Below, in pieces: positions 1 through 7,662 of a DNA stretch of 10,775 nt. The stretch spans positions 1 to 10,775 of the forward strand of contig PQAQ01000239.1 in assembly GCA_003105305.1 (NCBI GenBank). The letters are read 5' to 3'. This DNA comes from Candidatus Methylomirabilota bacterium (GTDB taxonomy: Bacteria > Methylomirabilota > Methylomirabilia > Methylomirabilales > Methylomirabilaceae). Both the position numbers and the translations under genes were made by a program. Below the pieces are notes generated by a model that saw only the letters and a list, made by a program, of their open reading frames with translations, searched no databases and was not told the DNA's origin. Positions within the stretch are counted from its first letter, which is position 1. Each line of letters opens with the position of its first letter.

Positions 1-326
1 GTGTGGACGGTGTCGGTCTGGATCTTGACTTGGGATCCGGTAAACGAGCGGGCTTTGTGTCCAAGCTGGTGGATGGCAAGCGCCAACAGGCCGATCGAGA
101 TCTGCTCGCCGGTTGCCACGATAACATCGATCTCTCGCTCATCCGGCGTGTCGGAGATCTGCGCGGTAAGACCCAGCAGTCGGTCTGTCTCCCCGGCCAT
201 CGCCGATACCACGACTACCAGGTCGTTCCCCTGGACCTTCGTATCCGCCACCCGTCGGGCCACGTTTTTGATCCGCTCGACATCTGCAACGGAGCTGCCG
301 CCGTATTTCTGGACGATGAGAGCCAT
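1..326 (-). CDS. lysC: Aspartate kinase, N-terminal part (runs off the window start)
   Basis: Aspartate kinase phosphorylates L-aspartate to aspartyl-4-phosphate, the first step of Lys/Thr/Met and diaminopimelate synthesis in the cytoplasm. The first 108 residues are present and begin [19 protein letters not shown]. The KYGGSS nucleotide-binding motif at residues 7-12 is diagnostic. [15 protein letters not shown] (about 37-51) and the [12 protein letters not shown] segment (about 70-81) are the expected kinase-fold blocks. The C-terminal kinase half and the ACT regulatory domains lie outside the window. The ATG start is supported by AGGAG about 6 bases upstream, and that RBS overlaps the TAG stop of plsY, so the two genes are tightly coupled. 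Symbol by family; the isozyme class cannot be told from this part. Confidence 0.95.
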   Translation of the reverse strand, partial: MALIVQKYGGSSVADVERIKNVARRVADTKVQGNDLVVVVSAMAGETDRLLGLTAQISDTPDEREIDVIVATGEQISIGLLALAIHQLGHKARSFTGSQVKIQTDTVH

Positions 327-335
327 GTCTCGCTC

Positions 336-968
336 CTACGAGGCAAGCCGATCGTGCCGCGGCAGATCTGCTCCCTGCAGTGTTTTTCCTATCTTCCCCT
401 CGTGTCCTGCCATCAGACGTTCCATGTTCTCCCGATGCCGGATAAGAATGAATCCGCAGATAATCACCGCCAGTCCAACATACGACGGTCGCCCGTCAAG
501 GACCCACACCAGAACAGGGGCGGCAACGGCGGCCGTAAGGGCGGCCAAAGACGAATAGCGAAAAAGGGCGGCGACCAACAGCCAGACGCCTACAATCGCT
601 AACGCGATCTTCGCGAACAATGCCAGAAGCACGCCGAGTGCCGTGGCAACGCCCTTTCCGCCGCGAAAGCCAAGAAAAAGCGGATAGATATGGCCCAGAA
701 AAGCCGCCAGCCCCACCGCAGCGACCACGACCTCCGGCGCCTCAAGAAGTCGACTCAATGCGACGGGCGCCCAGCCCTTGAGGGCATCCAGGGCAAGCGT
801 GACGGCGCCGGCCTTCGAACCCGCTACCCGCAGGACATTCGTGGCGCCGATATTGCCGCTCCCGGCTTTTCGCACATCAACTCCCATCGCAACTCTGGCG
901 ATCAAGAGGCCGAAAGGGATGGAGCCGGAGAGGTACCCCAGCGGTATCAGCCACACACTCGCGCTCAT
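336..968 (-). CDS. plsY: Acyl-phosphate:glycerol-3-phosphate acyltransferase PlsY
   Basis: PlsY is an integral inner-membrane enzyme that acylates glycerol-3-phosphate from acyl-phosphate, making lysophosphatidic acid, the first step of phospholipid synthesis. The three family motifs are visible (numbering from the upstream ATG at 980): GSIPFG at 19-24 followed by GSGNIGATN at 40-48, FLGHIYPLFLGFRGGKGVAT at 94-113, and RHRENMERLMAG at 181-192. Several hydrophobic segments between them match the multi-pass topology, and about 210 residues is the normal size. I chose the second ATG (968): it gives the usual short N-terminus before YLSGSIPFG and has GGAGGG just upstream, although the spacing is short. 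The ATG at 980 would add four residues. It follows pgsA closely and is coupled to lysC, so it is probably one operon of lipid genes plus aspartate kinase. Confidence 0.95.
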   Translation of the reverse strand: MSASVWLIPLGYLSGSIPFGLLIARVAMGVDVRKAGSGNIGATNVLRVAGSKAGAVTLALDALKGWAPVALSRLLEAPEVVVAAVGLAAFLGHIYPLFLGFRGGKGVATALGVLLALFAKIALAIVGVWLLVAALFRYSSLAALTAAVAAPVLVWVLDGRPSYVGLAVIICGFILIRHRENMERLMAGHEGKIGKTLQGADLPRHDRLAS

Positions 969-990
969 CACCCTCCACATGAACCACAGA

Positions 991-1539
991 TTATTTGCTC
1001 AGATCGATTACCTTCCAAAAACGAAGAAAGTAGTCGACGCCAGAGGCGACACTCAGCACGACCGCAGCCCACAGACACAGAACACCGAGTGACGGGACGC
1101 CCATCACACCCCATTCCGGGGGCCAGTCAAGGATCAGAAATGTGACCGCCGCCACCTCAGCCAGCATCTTATATTTTCCGAAGTCGCTGGCGTGAATAAT
1201 GATGCCCTGCGAAGCGGCGATCGTCCTGAGTCCGGTAATGGCCAGCTCGCGGCCGACGATCAGCACCACCATCCAGGCCGGCGCGCGGCCCACCTGTACC
1301 AGCGCAATCAAGGCGGTCGAGATGAGCAGTTTATCGGCAATCGGGTCGAGCAACTTCCCCAGTGCAGTCACCTGCCTGGTGGTTCTAGCGATCCGACCAT
1401 CGAGCCAGTCGGTTAGCACTGCGGCCAGAAAAATAACCCCCGCCGTGTAATTCGGGACCTTCCCTCCTACAACTAGGAACACGATGACGAAGGGCACCAA
1501 AAATATCCTGCCAAGTGTGAGCTTATTTGGCAGATTCAT
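991..1539 (-). CDS. pgsA: CDP-diacylglycerol--glycerol-3-phosphate 3-phosphatidyltransferase PgsA
   Basis: This membrane enzyme condenses CDP-diacylglycerol with glycerol-3-phosphate to phosphatidylglycerol phosphate, the committed step to phosphatidylglycerol and cardiolipin. The CDP-alcohol phosphatidyltransferase signature D-x2-D-G-x2-A-R-x8-G-x3-D-x3-D is complete: D44, D47, G48, A51, R52, G61, D65, D69. The N-terminus MNLPNKLTLGRIFLVP is typical of PgsA, and several hydrophobic helices follow. At 182 residues the length is normal. The frame is open further upstream (GTG at 1614, ATG at 1578), but that stretch looks unlike the family, so I start at 1539. No strong Shine-Dalgarno sequence precedes any of the three starts. 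Other CDP-alcohol transferases (for example PssA) are possible, but the N-terminus and the IVGRELAITGLR segment (94-105) favour PgsA. Confidence 0.93.
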   Translation of the reverse strand: MNLPNKLTLGRIFLVPFVIVFLVVGGKVPNYTAGVIFLAAVLTDWLDGRIARTTRQVTALGKLLDPIADKLLISTALIALVQVGRAPAWMVVLIVGRELAITGLRTIAASQGIIIHASDFGKYKMLAEVAAVTFLILDWPPEWGVMGVPSLGVLCLWAAVVLSVASGVDYFLRFWKVIDLSK

Positions 1540-1731
1540 GTAGACTCTCGATCCCTTGAGATCTGGAACGACCGGCATCGACTCTTTTTGATCGGCACTA
1601 CCTCGTTTAGTCACAATGCGTGTCCCATGCAGGCGACCCGACCGGCCCAGTCACCCGCTTACGGGTTCTATTTTTCAGGGCTCACCAGCCGCTCCCCCTG
1701 TCGGTGACTTCCCTCATCTTCGAGGCCATAC

Positions 1732-1761
1732 TTCAGCAAGCGTACCGTAGCAAACGCTGAA
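1732..1761. repeat. Imperfect inverted repeat between the octanoyltransferase gene and pgsA
   Basis: The outer arms TTCAGC (1732-1737) and GCTGAA (1756-1761) are perfect complements; inside them GCGTAC/GTAGC can pair imperfectly. It lies in the 251-base gap between the transferase stop and the chosen pgsA start. No T-run follows on either strand, so it is not a standard intrinsic terminator. A perfect TTGACA on the minus strand (1768-1773) sits just upstream, but only a poor -10 (TACGGT) is found 18 bases on. Nothing else recognisable is present in the gap. Confidence 0.3.
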
Positions 1762-1790
1762 GGATGCTGTCAAGGTTGATCCTGTCGCGA

Positions 1791-2651
1791 TCAGCGTCGA
1801 AACGTCCAGCCTTCTGAACGATAGCGGGCGGCGGCTAATTCTCTGGACAGCGTAAGTTCCTCCGGCCTGAGTCCACCCTCTATAAATTCGATCCCCATCT
1901 CCGCCGCAAATCCATCCCGAATCGCCCGCTCGACATCTTGACGACCGGGCAATCGCCCCAGCGCATCCTGCAGTGAACCGACTGCCTTGAGCGCGTCCGC
2001 CACCCTCGCCCGTTCGTCGGAACAGAGGAGATCAAGAATACGCTTGGGATCGAATTCTAATAGAATGCTTCCTTGTTGCAGAAGCGACGCGGGAAATCGC
2101 CGTTGCGCCGAACCGATGACCTTCTTTCCGTCGATCAACAGGTCCTGCTGCGCGATGACCGGAAAGCAGAACTGCGACCGCAGCCTGTCGGCCTGTCTGA
2201 GGCGGGGCGCCAACTGAACCTCAAGGCCCAACATTTCCAGGCCCCGTCGCAGAGATCGGTTGATCAGCCGGTAACTCTCCGCGACCGAGATCGTCGTCCA
2301 GGGCGAACGCAGTGGCAGGATGAGACTGTAGGTCAAGTCCTGCCCGTGCAATACGGCACGCCCGCCTGTAGGGCGGCGTACCAGACGCACCGCCGATGTG
2401 CGACAAGCCGCAAGGTTGATGTCGCCGCTGCGCTGAGCGTAACCCATGGAGAGTGTCGGCGTCTCCCATGCGTACAAGCGCAGGATCGCGCCTTCCGGGC
2501 GGCACGTTGCCAGCGCCTCATCGATTCCCATGTTGGTGGCGCCGCTCGCCGCGTCCATTCTCAGCAGACGGCCTGTGGAAAGCGCCTCTCGCCGATCATC
2601 GCTTCCATCCAGTTGCGTCGCATCCAAGCCGAGAAGTCCGGACTCGCTCAC
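1791..2651 (-). CDS. lipM: Octanoyltransferase LipM / lipoate-protein ligase A family protein
   Basis: This is a cytoplasmic BPL/LPL-fold acyltransferase of lipoic acid metabolism. LipM moves octanoyl from ACP to a lipoyl domain; LplA uses free lipoate and ATP. Visible blocks are MDAASGATNMGIDEAL (32-47), VRRPTGGRAVLH (91-102), FCF with Cys152, GKKVIGSAQRR (165-175, holding the lysine typical of the family) and QQGSILL (182-188). A Cys in this FCF position is the acyl-carrying residue known in LipM, which is why I prefer LipM; 286 residues is close to LipM length. The GTG start at 2651 has AAGGA seven bases upstream. The frame is open into rapZ, but such a start would give a 53-residue unrelated extension overlapping rapZ. 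It lies 37 bases after rapZ, a neighbour without a metabolic link. LplA activity cannot be excluded. Confidence 0.85.
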   Translation of the reverse strand: MSESGLLGLDATQLDGSDDRREALSTGRLLRMDAASGATNMGIDEALATCRPEGAILRLYAWETPTLSMGYAQRSGDINLAACRTSAVRLVRRPTGGRAVLHGQDLTYSLILPLRSPWTTISVAESYRLINRSLRRGLEMLGLEVQLAPRLRQADRLRSQFCFPVIAQQDLLIDGKKVIGSAQRRFPASLLQQGSILLEFDPKRILDLLCSDERARVADALKAVGSLQDALGRLPGRQDVERAIRDGFAAEMGIEFIEGGLRPEELTLSRELAAARYRSEGWTFRR

Positions 2652-2688
2652 ACTCTTATCCTTCTCACCGTGCAAGCTTGGCGCGGGG

Positions 2689-3555
2689 TCAGGATTTTTC
2701 AATGTCACGGTGGCGAACGTTGACCGGATAGCCACGCTCTCGAAAATGACCGGCAAGCTGTTCCACCAGAAACACCGAACGATGATGTCCGCCAGTGCAG
2801 CCGAGCGCAATCGTCAAGTAGGCGCGACCTTCCTCCTCGCAGAGCGGAATCATGAAATCGAGCAGGTCCATCAGGCGCGTAAGGTACGGCTTGGTCGCAG
2901 AGGCGCGTAGCAGGAACTCGCCTATCTTGGAATCAAGCCCGGTCAGCGGCCTCAAGTCATCGATAAAGTGGGGACTGGGCAGGAATCGAGTATCAAAAAT
3001 CAGATCGGCATCAAACGGCAGTCCATGTTTATAGCCAAACGAGGCCAGGGAAAGCCCGACCCTGGCCATCGGTCGCTCAATCACGAACTCCTGCGAAAGA
3101 AACCGCTTCAGGTCATGAATCGTCAGCGTACTCGTATCGATACTCAGATCGGCCTTATCTCGAATACGAGCCACCATTTGCCGTTCTGCCGCAATCCCTG
3201 CCAAAGCCGACTGTCCGGTGGCGAGGGGGTGCGGACGCCGGCTCTCGCTGAATCGCCGCACGAGAACCTCGTTGCTCGCGTCCAGGAATACGATCTTAAC
3301 CGTATGCCCCTCAAGCCGAAGCGTCTCCAGGGTGTCGAAAAGTGGGGCCAGAAACTCCCCACTCCGGACGTCGATAACCAACGCAATCCGCTTTCTTGCA
3401 GGTTCCGATTGAACGCAGAGCCGGACAAAGGTGGGAATCAAGGTGGTGGGCAGGTTATCGATACAGAAAAAACCGATATCTTCCAGGCACTTGATCGCCT
3501 GGCTCCTACCGGCCCCGGACATCCCGGTGATAATGACGACCTCGGCCGCATTCAC
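2689..3555 (-). CDS. rapZ: RNase adapter protein RapZ (YvcJ/YhbJ family nucleotide-binding protein)
   Basis: RapZ-family proteins are cytoplasmic P-loop proteins. In enterobacteria RapZ binds the sRNA GlmZ and guides RNase E, tuning glucosamine-6-phosphate synthesis; in other phyla the role is less clear. The N-terminal Walker A is GMSGAGRS (11-18), followed by GFFCIDNLP (28-36). LDASNEVLVRRFSESRRPHPL (91-111) is a family block. The C-terminal domain has FGYKHGLPFDADLIFDTRFL (173-192) and LGCTGGHHRSVFL (251-263), the most conserved RapZ segment. At 288 residues it is full length. The start is GTG; no other usable start exists before an in-frame stop upstream, and its RBS is poor. It follows hpf by 121 bases. 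Confidence 0.95.
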   Translation of the reverse strand: MNAAEVVIITGMSGAGRSQAIKCLEDIGFFCIDNLPTTLIPTFVRLCVQSEPARKRIALVIDVRSGEFLAPLFDTLETLRLEGHTVKIVFLDASNEVLVRRFSESRRPHPLATGQSALAGIAAERQMVARIRDKADLSIDTSTLTIHDLKRFLSQEFVIERPMARVGLSLASFGYKHGLPFDADLIFDTRFLPSPHFIDDLRPLTGLDSKIGEFLLRASATKPYLTRLMDLLDFMIPLCEEEGRAYLTIALGCTGGHHRSVFLVEQLAGHFRERGYPVNVRHRDIEKS

Positions 3556-3676
3556 CGCATCACAGTCTTCATCGTCGCTGCAAGACAGCCTGCTCGATCT
3601 TGACCCTTCAGAGGATCATCGCCATATTGTAAGAACGTGGTTGCGGTGTGACGAGTCGGTTGCCGGTCATCGGCGC

Positions 3677-4219
3677 TCAACCTGCAGGCTCGATCAAACC
3701 GTAATCTCCATCGCGTCTTCGGTACAGGACGTTCACTTCCTGAGTTCGAGCGTTTCGGAATACAAAAAAATCGTGACCCAAAAGGTTCATCTGTAGGACG
3801 GCCTCATCAGGAGCGAGTGGCTTCATGGCGAAACGCTTGGTCTTTACAATGCGGGGGCCTTCCTCGGAAAAGGATTCGCTCTCGGCTGGCGCGGTCTCTC
3901 CCTTAGCCTCCGATCGCCCCAGACTTCGACCGGCGTGGTCTGCGATCTTTTCCTTGTAGCGAAGAATCTGGCGTTCGATTTTCTCGGCCACCAGATCAAT
4001 CGCCGAGTAAAGATCGCCACTCGATTCTTCTCCGCGGATGATGTGTTCCCGTACGTGGAGCGTAACCTCGGCGATCTGCCGATGCTTCTGGACCGATAGA
4101 ATGATGTGAGCTGAGATGATCTGGTTGACGAACTTTTGCAAACGGGCGATCTTTTCCTCCGCATAACGCTTGAGGGCTTCCGTAATTTCGAGATTACGAC
4201 CGGTAATGGTAATCTGCAT
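3677..4219 (-). CDS. hpf: Ribosome hibernation promoting factor, long form
   Basis: Long HPF binds the 30S decoding region and joins 70S ribosomes into inactive 100S dimers in stationary phase or starvation. The N-terminal S30AE domain starts MQITITGRNLEITEALKRYAE and runs to about residue 95. A charged, low-complexity linker follows (about 96-122, rich in Glu and Ser). The C-terminal dimerisation domain begins at RIVKTKRFAMKPL (123-135) and contains EAVLQMNLLGHDFFVFRN and VNVLYRRRDGDYGLIEP. The 180-residue, two-domain layout separates it from short HPF and YfiA. The ATG at 4219 has GAGGAG eight bases upstream, so I prefer it to an upstream in-frame start at 4252. It sits directly downstream of rpoN (42-base gap), the conserved arrangement in many diderms. 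Confidence 0.96.
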   Translation of the reverse strand: MQITITGRNLEITEALKRYAEEKIARLQKFVNQIISAHIILSVQKHRQIAEVTLHVREHIIRGEESSGDLYSAIDLVAEKIERQILRYKEKIADHAGRSLGRSEAKGETAPAESESFSEEGPRIVKTKRFAMKPLAPDEAVLQMNLLGHDFFVFRNARTQEVNVLYRRRDGDYGLIEPAG

Positions 4220-4261
4220 CAGTTGACTCCTCGTCAGAGAATGGAATGCCAATGTTCCGTA

Positions 4262-5686
4262 TTACACGTAACGACGTTGATTGGACGAGGGGATCTTGAG
4301 CTGGCCACGATATTTGGCGACGGTTCGCCGGGCGATCTCGACCCCGTGAGCCTTCGCCAGGATCTCCACAATCTTCTGGTCGCTCAATGGCTTGCTGGCG
4401 TCTTCCTCTGTCAGGTAGCGGCGCACCAAATCCCTCACCCGGCGAGACGAGACAACTTCACCGATGGTTGACGGGACACCACGATGGAAGAAGTATTTCA
4501 GACCGAACAGCCCCTGCGGCGTTTGCACATATTTATTCGTCGTCACACGACTGATGGTGGACTCGTGCATCGAGACGTCATCGGCTACCTGACGGAGCGT
4601 CAGAGGTTTCAGGTAAGAGATCCCGTACTCGAAGAAATCTCTCTGATGCTTGACCAGGCTTTCCGCCACCTTGATCAACGTGCGTTTCCGCTGCTCAATG
4701 CTACGGATAAACCATAAGGCGGAGCGCATCTTCTCTTCGACATAACCCCTCGCCTCGCGCGGAACCGGCGTATGCTTGGACAGAATCTGTCGATAATATC
4801 GACTAACTCGAAGACGTGGGAGGCCGTCTTCATTAAGCGCCACCAGCAATCGCCCGTCGACCTTGAGAATATAGACATCTGGCGTAATATATTGAGGTTC
4901 CTCACTACTGTAGTTCTTGCCTGGTTTGGGTTCCAAAGAGGCGATCTGCGCGACCGCGTCCTGCACCTCTCTCAGCGGTACACCGAGCGCGGTTGCGATC
5001 TTCCCGAATCGGTGGCGCTCCACATCATGGAGATAGCTGCCGACAATGGCTTCTGCCGTCGCATGCTCGTCCGGATGTGTCCTCAGTTGAATCAGCAGAC
5101 ATTCACGAAGATCACGCGCCCCGACCCCGGCAGGATCGAAACCCTGGATCAGCCGAAGCGCTGATTCCATCGACTCCAGGGGCACCCCGGCCAACGACGC
5201 CAGTTCTTCGATGCTGGTGCGCAAGTAGCCATTGTCGTCCAACTCCCCGATGATGAGCCCGCCCAGCCTGAGCCGCTCCTGATCCCTGGCAGTCAAGTGG
5301 AGCTGAAAGAGCAGATGGTCCTGAAGAGAGTGTGATCTGGTCAGCAGGATTTCGCTGTCGAACCGATCGACAGATTCACGTTGAATCGACGGCCGATAGT
5401 CTGAGGCATCCTGGAGATAACTGTCCCAATCAATCTCTGCGGTCGGCCCTTCCCCGTTGCGCTCGATCGCCGCGTCCTCGGAAACCGGCTTCAACGCGGC
5501 CGCCTCGTCCGATTCTGTCGGTTCTTCCGTCAGTTCCTCCAGAACCGGATTAGTCTCCACCTCCTGCCGCACCGCCTGAAGCAGCTCCATCCGCGACAAC
5601 TGCAGCAGGTGAATCGCCTGCTGAAGCATCGGCGTCATCACCATCTTTTGCATCTGTCGTAGACTGAGCTTTGCCTCAAACGCCAT
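4262..5686 (-). CDS. rpoN: RNA polymerase sigma-54 factor RpoN
   Basis: Sigma-54 directs RNA polymerase to -24/-12 promoters that need AAA+ activators. Numbered from the ATG at 5686, region I (about 1-50) is Gln/Leu-rich, with LSLRQMQKMVMTPMLQQAIH. An acidic region II follows (about 52-95). Core-binding sequences come next, including DDNGYLRTSIEEL and GFDPAGVGARDL. The helix-turn-helix LTLRQVADDVSMHESTISRV lies at about 363-382. The RpoN box that reads the -24 element, ARRTVAKYRG, is at 452-461 near the C-terminus. At 474 residues it is full length. A GTG at 5695 would add three residues; the ATG with GGTGA just upstream is preferred. The lptB stop codon is only 11 bases upstream, indicating co-transcription with lptB and hpf. 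No sigma-54 promoter was recognised in the window. Confidence 0.97.
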   Translation of the reverse strand: MAFEAKLSLRQMQKMVMTPMLQQAIHLLQLSRMELLQAVRQEVETNPVLEELTEEPTESDEAAALKPVSEDAAIERNGEGPTAEIDWDSYLQDASDYRPSIQRESVDRFDSEILLTRSHSLQDHLLFQLHLTARDQERLRLGGLIIGELDDNGYLRTSIEELASLAGVPLESMESALRLIQGFDPAGVGARDLRECLLIQLRTHPDEHATAEAIVGSYLHDVERHRFGKIATALGVPLREVQDAVAQIASLEPKPGKNYSSEEPQYITPDVYILKVDGRLLVALNEDGLPRLRVSRYYRQILSKHTPVPREARGYVEEKMRSALWFIRSIEQRKRTLIKVAESLVKHQRDFFEYGISYLKPLTLRQVADDVSMHESTISRVTTNKYVQTPQGLFGLKYFFHRGVPSTIGEVVSSRRVRDLVRRYLTEEDASKPLSDQKIVEILAKAHGVEIARRTVAKYRGQLKIPSSNQRRYV

Positions 5687-5697
5687 CACATTCACCG

Positions 5698-6438
5698 TTA
5701 CAGACTAAACCGTTCGCCCAGATAGATCTCCTTGGCCCGTTCATCCGATGCCAGCTCTTGCGCCGTCCCGGAGACCAATACCCGACCCTCATAGATCAGA
5801 TACGCCCGATCGACAATGTGTAACGTCTCGCGCACATTGTGATCGGTAATCAGCACACCAACGCCCTTCTGTTTAAGTCTGGCGATGATGCCTTGAATAT
5901 CAGCGATAGCGATAGGATCGATTCCCGCAAACGGCTCGTCCAACAGCATAAAATCTGGAGAGGTCACGAGAGCCCGAGTAATCTCCGCTCGCCGGCGTTC
6001 GCCCCCTGACAGCGTGTAGGCCTTACTTTTGGCAAGGTGGGTGAGGTCCAACTCCTGAAGGAGGCTCTCAAGCCGCTGTTGTCGCTCTTCCACCGACAGA
6101 TCCAGAATCTCGAGGATCGCCATCACGTTCTGTTCTACCGTTAACTTACGAAAGATCGAGGGTTCCTGCGGAAGAAACCCCAAGCCCTTACGGGCCCGTT
6201 TGTACACCGGTAGGTCGGTGACATCCTCCCCATTTAGTATGACTTGGCCGCGGTCCGGCTTCAACAGGCCAAGCACCATATAGAAGGTCGTCGTCTTTCC
6301 CGCGCCATTTGGACCCAGCAGGCCGACCACCTCTCCGGCTTCAAGACTGATACTGACACCGGCGACGACGTTTCGACCCTTAAACGCCTTAACGAGATTA
6401 TCTGTTCGAAGGGTCCGGCGGTTCGACAAGCTTACCAC
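5698..6438 (-). CDS. lptB: LPS export ABC transporter ATP-binding protein LptB
   Basis: LptB is the cytoplasmic ATPase that, with LptF and LptG, extracts lipopolysaccharide from the inner membrane and pushes it along the LptC-LptA bridge. All ABC motifs are intact: Walker A GPNGAGKTT (42-50), Q-loop Q91 in LGFLPQEPSIFRKLT, signature LSGGERRRAEI (143-153), Walker B FMLLDEP (163-169) and the switch His200 in LITDHNVRETL. The FLPQEPSIFRKLT and DHNVRET segments are characteristic of LptB rather than other ABC ATPases. At 246 residues it has normal length. The start is GTG, with a modest GGGAT upstream. It follows lptA by 14 bases. LptF and LptG are not in the window. Confidence 0.97.
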   Translation of the reverse strand: MVSLSNRRTLRTDNLVKAFKGRNVVAGVSISLEAGEVVGLLGPNGAGKTTTFYMVLGLLKPDRGQVILNGEDVTDLPVYKRARKGLGFLPQEPSIFRKLTVEQNVMAILEILDLSVEERQQRLESLLQELDLTHLAKSKAYTLSGGERRRAEITRALVTSPDFMLLDEPFAGIDPIAIADIQGIIARLKQKGVGVLITDHNVRETLHIVDRAYLIYEGRVLVSGTAQELASDERAKEIYLGERFSL

Positions 6439-6452
6439 AGGTTCATCCCGGT

Positions 6453-7016
6453 TCAGGACCCCCCTTGCGTCGTAGCCGGCTCGTCGATCTTGCCCGGCGT
6501 CAGCGGCTCGGATCCCTTTGCCTCCTCAGATTTGGGGTACAGAATCGCTGTGACTCGCTTTGTGGGCTCGCCTTCGACAATCGCCCGATCCTCCTTTGAG
6601 AAGATCGTGATCTTCGTTCCGGTAATCAGATCGTTGTCCTGCCACGCTCTTGGATTCCCCGTCAGGACAGCCTTATCTTCATCGGGAAACAGTTCCAGTT
6701 GGTCCGCGGTTACCTTTTTCTCCTTAATCGTAGCCCTGACGTTCCCGGTTGCTATCCCCTTTTGGATCCGTTCCATCTTCTCATCGAATAGAAACTCCAT
6801 CTTATCGGCGAGGACAACCATGCCCCGATCTTTATCATCAGCCATAACATTACCCGAATAGATTGCCGTGTGGAGCCTCCGGTTCACCTCCAGTCGGTCC
6901 GACGTAATCGTTACCGGGTTTTTCCCTTTCTGCGGCCCTTCGGCGAGTCCGGAGCCGACCGACAAAACCGCGCTCGACAACGCGACGACGGCGATAATCC
7001 AACGACGACGGCTCAC
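6453..7016 (-). CDS. lptA: Periplasmic LPS transport protein LptA (OstA-like)
   Basis: LptA forms the periplasmic beta-jellyroll bridge that carries LPS from LptC to LptD. A signal peptide is clear: basic MSRRR, a hydrophobic stretch to about residue 20, and a likely cleavage after GLA (about 25). The mature part has the OstA repeat pattern: VTITSDRLEVNRRLHTAIYSGNVMADDKD, then KMERIQKGIATGNVRATIKEKKVTADQLEL, and a third unit LITGTKITIFSKEDRAIVEG. The C-terminus (about 160-187) is a Pro/Ser/Thr-rich tail with no clear fold. It has 187 residues, usual size. The GTG start overlaps the lptC stop by four bases (GTGA) and has GGAG eight bases upstream, so translation is coupled to lptC. Confidence 0.95.
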   Translation of the reverse strand: MSRRRWIIAVVALSSAVLSVGSGLAEGPQKGKNPVTITSDRLEVNRRLHTAIYSGNVMADDKDRGMVVLADKMEFLFDEKMERIQKGIATGNVRATIKEKKVTADQLELFPDEDKAVLTGNPRAWQDNDLITGTKITIFSKEDRAIVEGEPTKRVTAILYPKSEEAKGSEPLTPGKIDEPATTQGGS

Positions 7017-7624
7017 TGAGTTACTCCGTTCCGAGAGCTGGGTCGGCCTTTGTTCTCCGATCCGGCACTCTCCGGCATGACATGCGATCGTACTCGGCTT
7101 AAAAACCTCACACGTTCGAGATCGGTCTCCGCCTCCATCCCTACACCTGAACTCGTGAGTCCGCCCTTGATCAATGTGACAGGTAATCTGGTAAACACCC
7201 GGCGATCCTTCGCCGACCAGCTCAGGGACTGGGTCTGCAGGCTATTGCCCTGCTCCGAGATCGCCGTCACATTTCGATCCAGGCGGATATCTTTTGTTCG
7301 CATGTTGACGGTGGCGCTTTCCGATCGGGCCGTCAACTTACCCTGATCGGAATAGAGCATAACCGTCACCGGATTCGACACCTTCATAACCTTCGCGATG
7401 CCCTCTTTATCAAACACCTCGCCGCGGTCACCCCACACCTCCCAGACTGTCTTGCCGTCCTTCGTTTCTACAAGATGAAACTTGGTAATCTTCACATCTG
7501 CGGTGGCGGAGGACTTATCCGCGCCGAACGAGGCCGGGAGCCCGCCGATCAGCTCAAGCACAAATAGTGTCGCTATCGATAATGCAGCAATCCAGACGAT
7601 CCGCACACGCCTAACCGTTCGCAT
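7013..7624 (-). CDS. lptC: LPS export periplasmic protein LptC
   Basis: LptC is a bitopic inner-membrane protein that receives LPS from LptB2FG and passes it to LptA. From the ATG at 7624 there is a basic N-terminus (MRTVRRVR), one hydrophobic segment (about 9-30) and a periplasmic beta-jellyroll. Family features include VWEVWGDRGEVFDKEGIAKVM (about 60-80), KLTARSESATVNMRTKDIRL and a C-terminal Arg/Ser-rich tail. At 203 residues it has typical length. The frame stays open to a GTG at 7708, but that would place 28 unlikely residues before the membrane anchor. No Shine-Dalgarno sequence is seen at 7624, and a promoter-like sequence ends about 10 bases upstream, so the mRNA may be nearly leaderless. 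First gene of the lptCAB-rpoN-hpf run. The kdsC/kdsD genes often found upstream are absent here. Confidence 0.88.
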   Translation of the reverse strand: MRTVRRVRIVWIAALSIATLFVLELIGGLPASFGADKSSATADVKITKFHLVETKDGKTVWEVWGDRGEVFDKEGIAKVMKVSNPVTVMLYSDQGKLTARSESATVNMRTKDIRLDRNVTAISEQGNSLQTQSLSWSAKDRRVFTRLPVTLIKGGLTSSGVGMEAETDLERVRFLSRVRSHVMPESAGSENKGRPSSRNGVTQ

Positions 7625-7633
7625 TCCAACTGT

Positions 7634-7662
7634 TCTATAACACAAAGAGGGGATGAAGTAAA
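7634..7662 (-). promoter_or_regulatory. Candidate sigma-70 promoter for lptC
   Basis: On the minus strand TTTACT (7657-7662) is followed after 17 bases by TATAGA (7634-7639), and TGT just before TATAGA makes an extended -10. Each hexamer matches consensus at four of six positions. Initiation would fall about 7627, giving a leader of only a few bases before the ATG at 7624. Confidence 0.35.

Noticed and set aside
3..602. Long plus-strand open frame
   Set aside because: It lies antisense to clear aspartate kinase and PlsY coding sequence and has no recognisable motifs; the plus-strand frames over 2073-2910 and 2968-3603 are rejected for the same reason.
1653..1675. ACCCG/CGGGT hairpin followed by T-rich sequence on the plus strand, as an intrinsic terminator
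   Set aside because: Only a 5-bp stem, an interrupted T-run, and no plus-strand gene for it to terminate.
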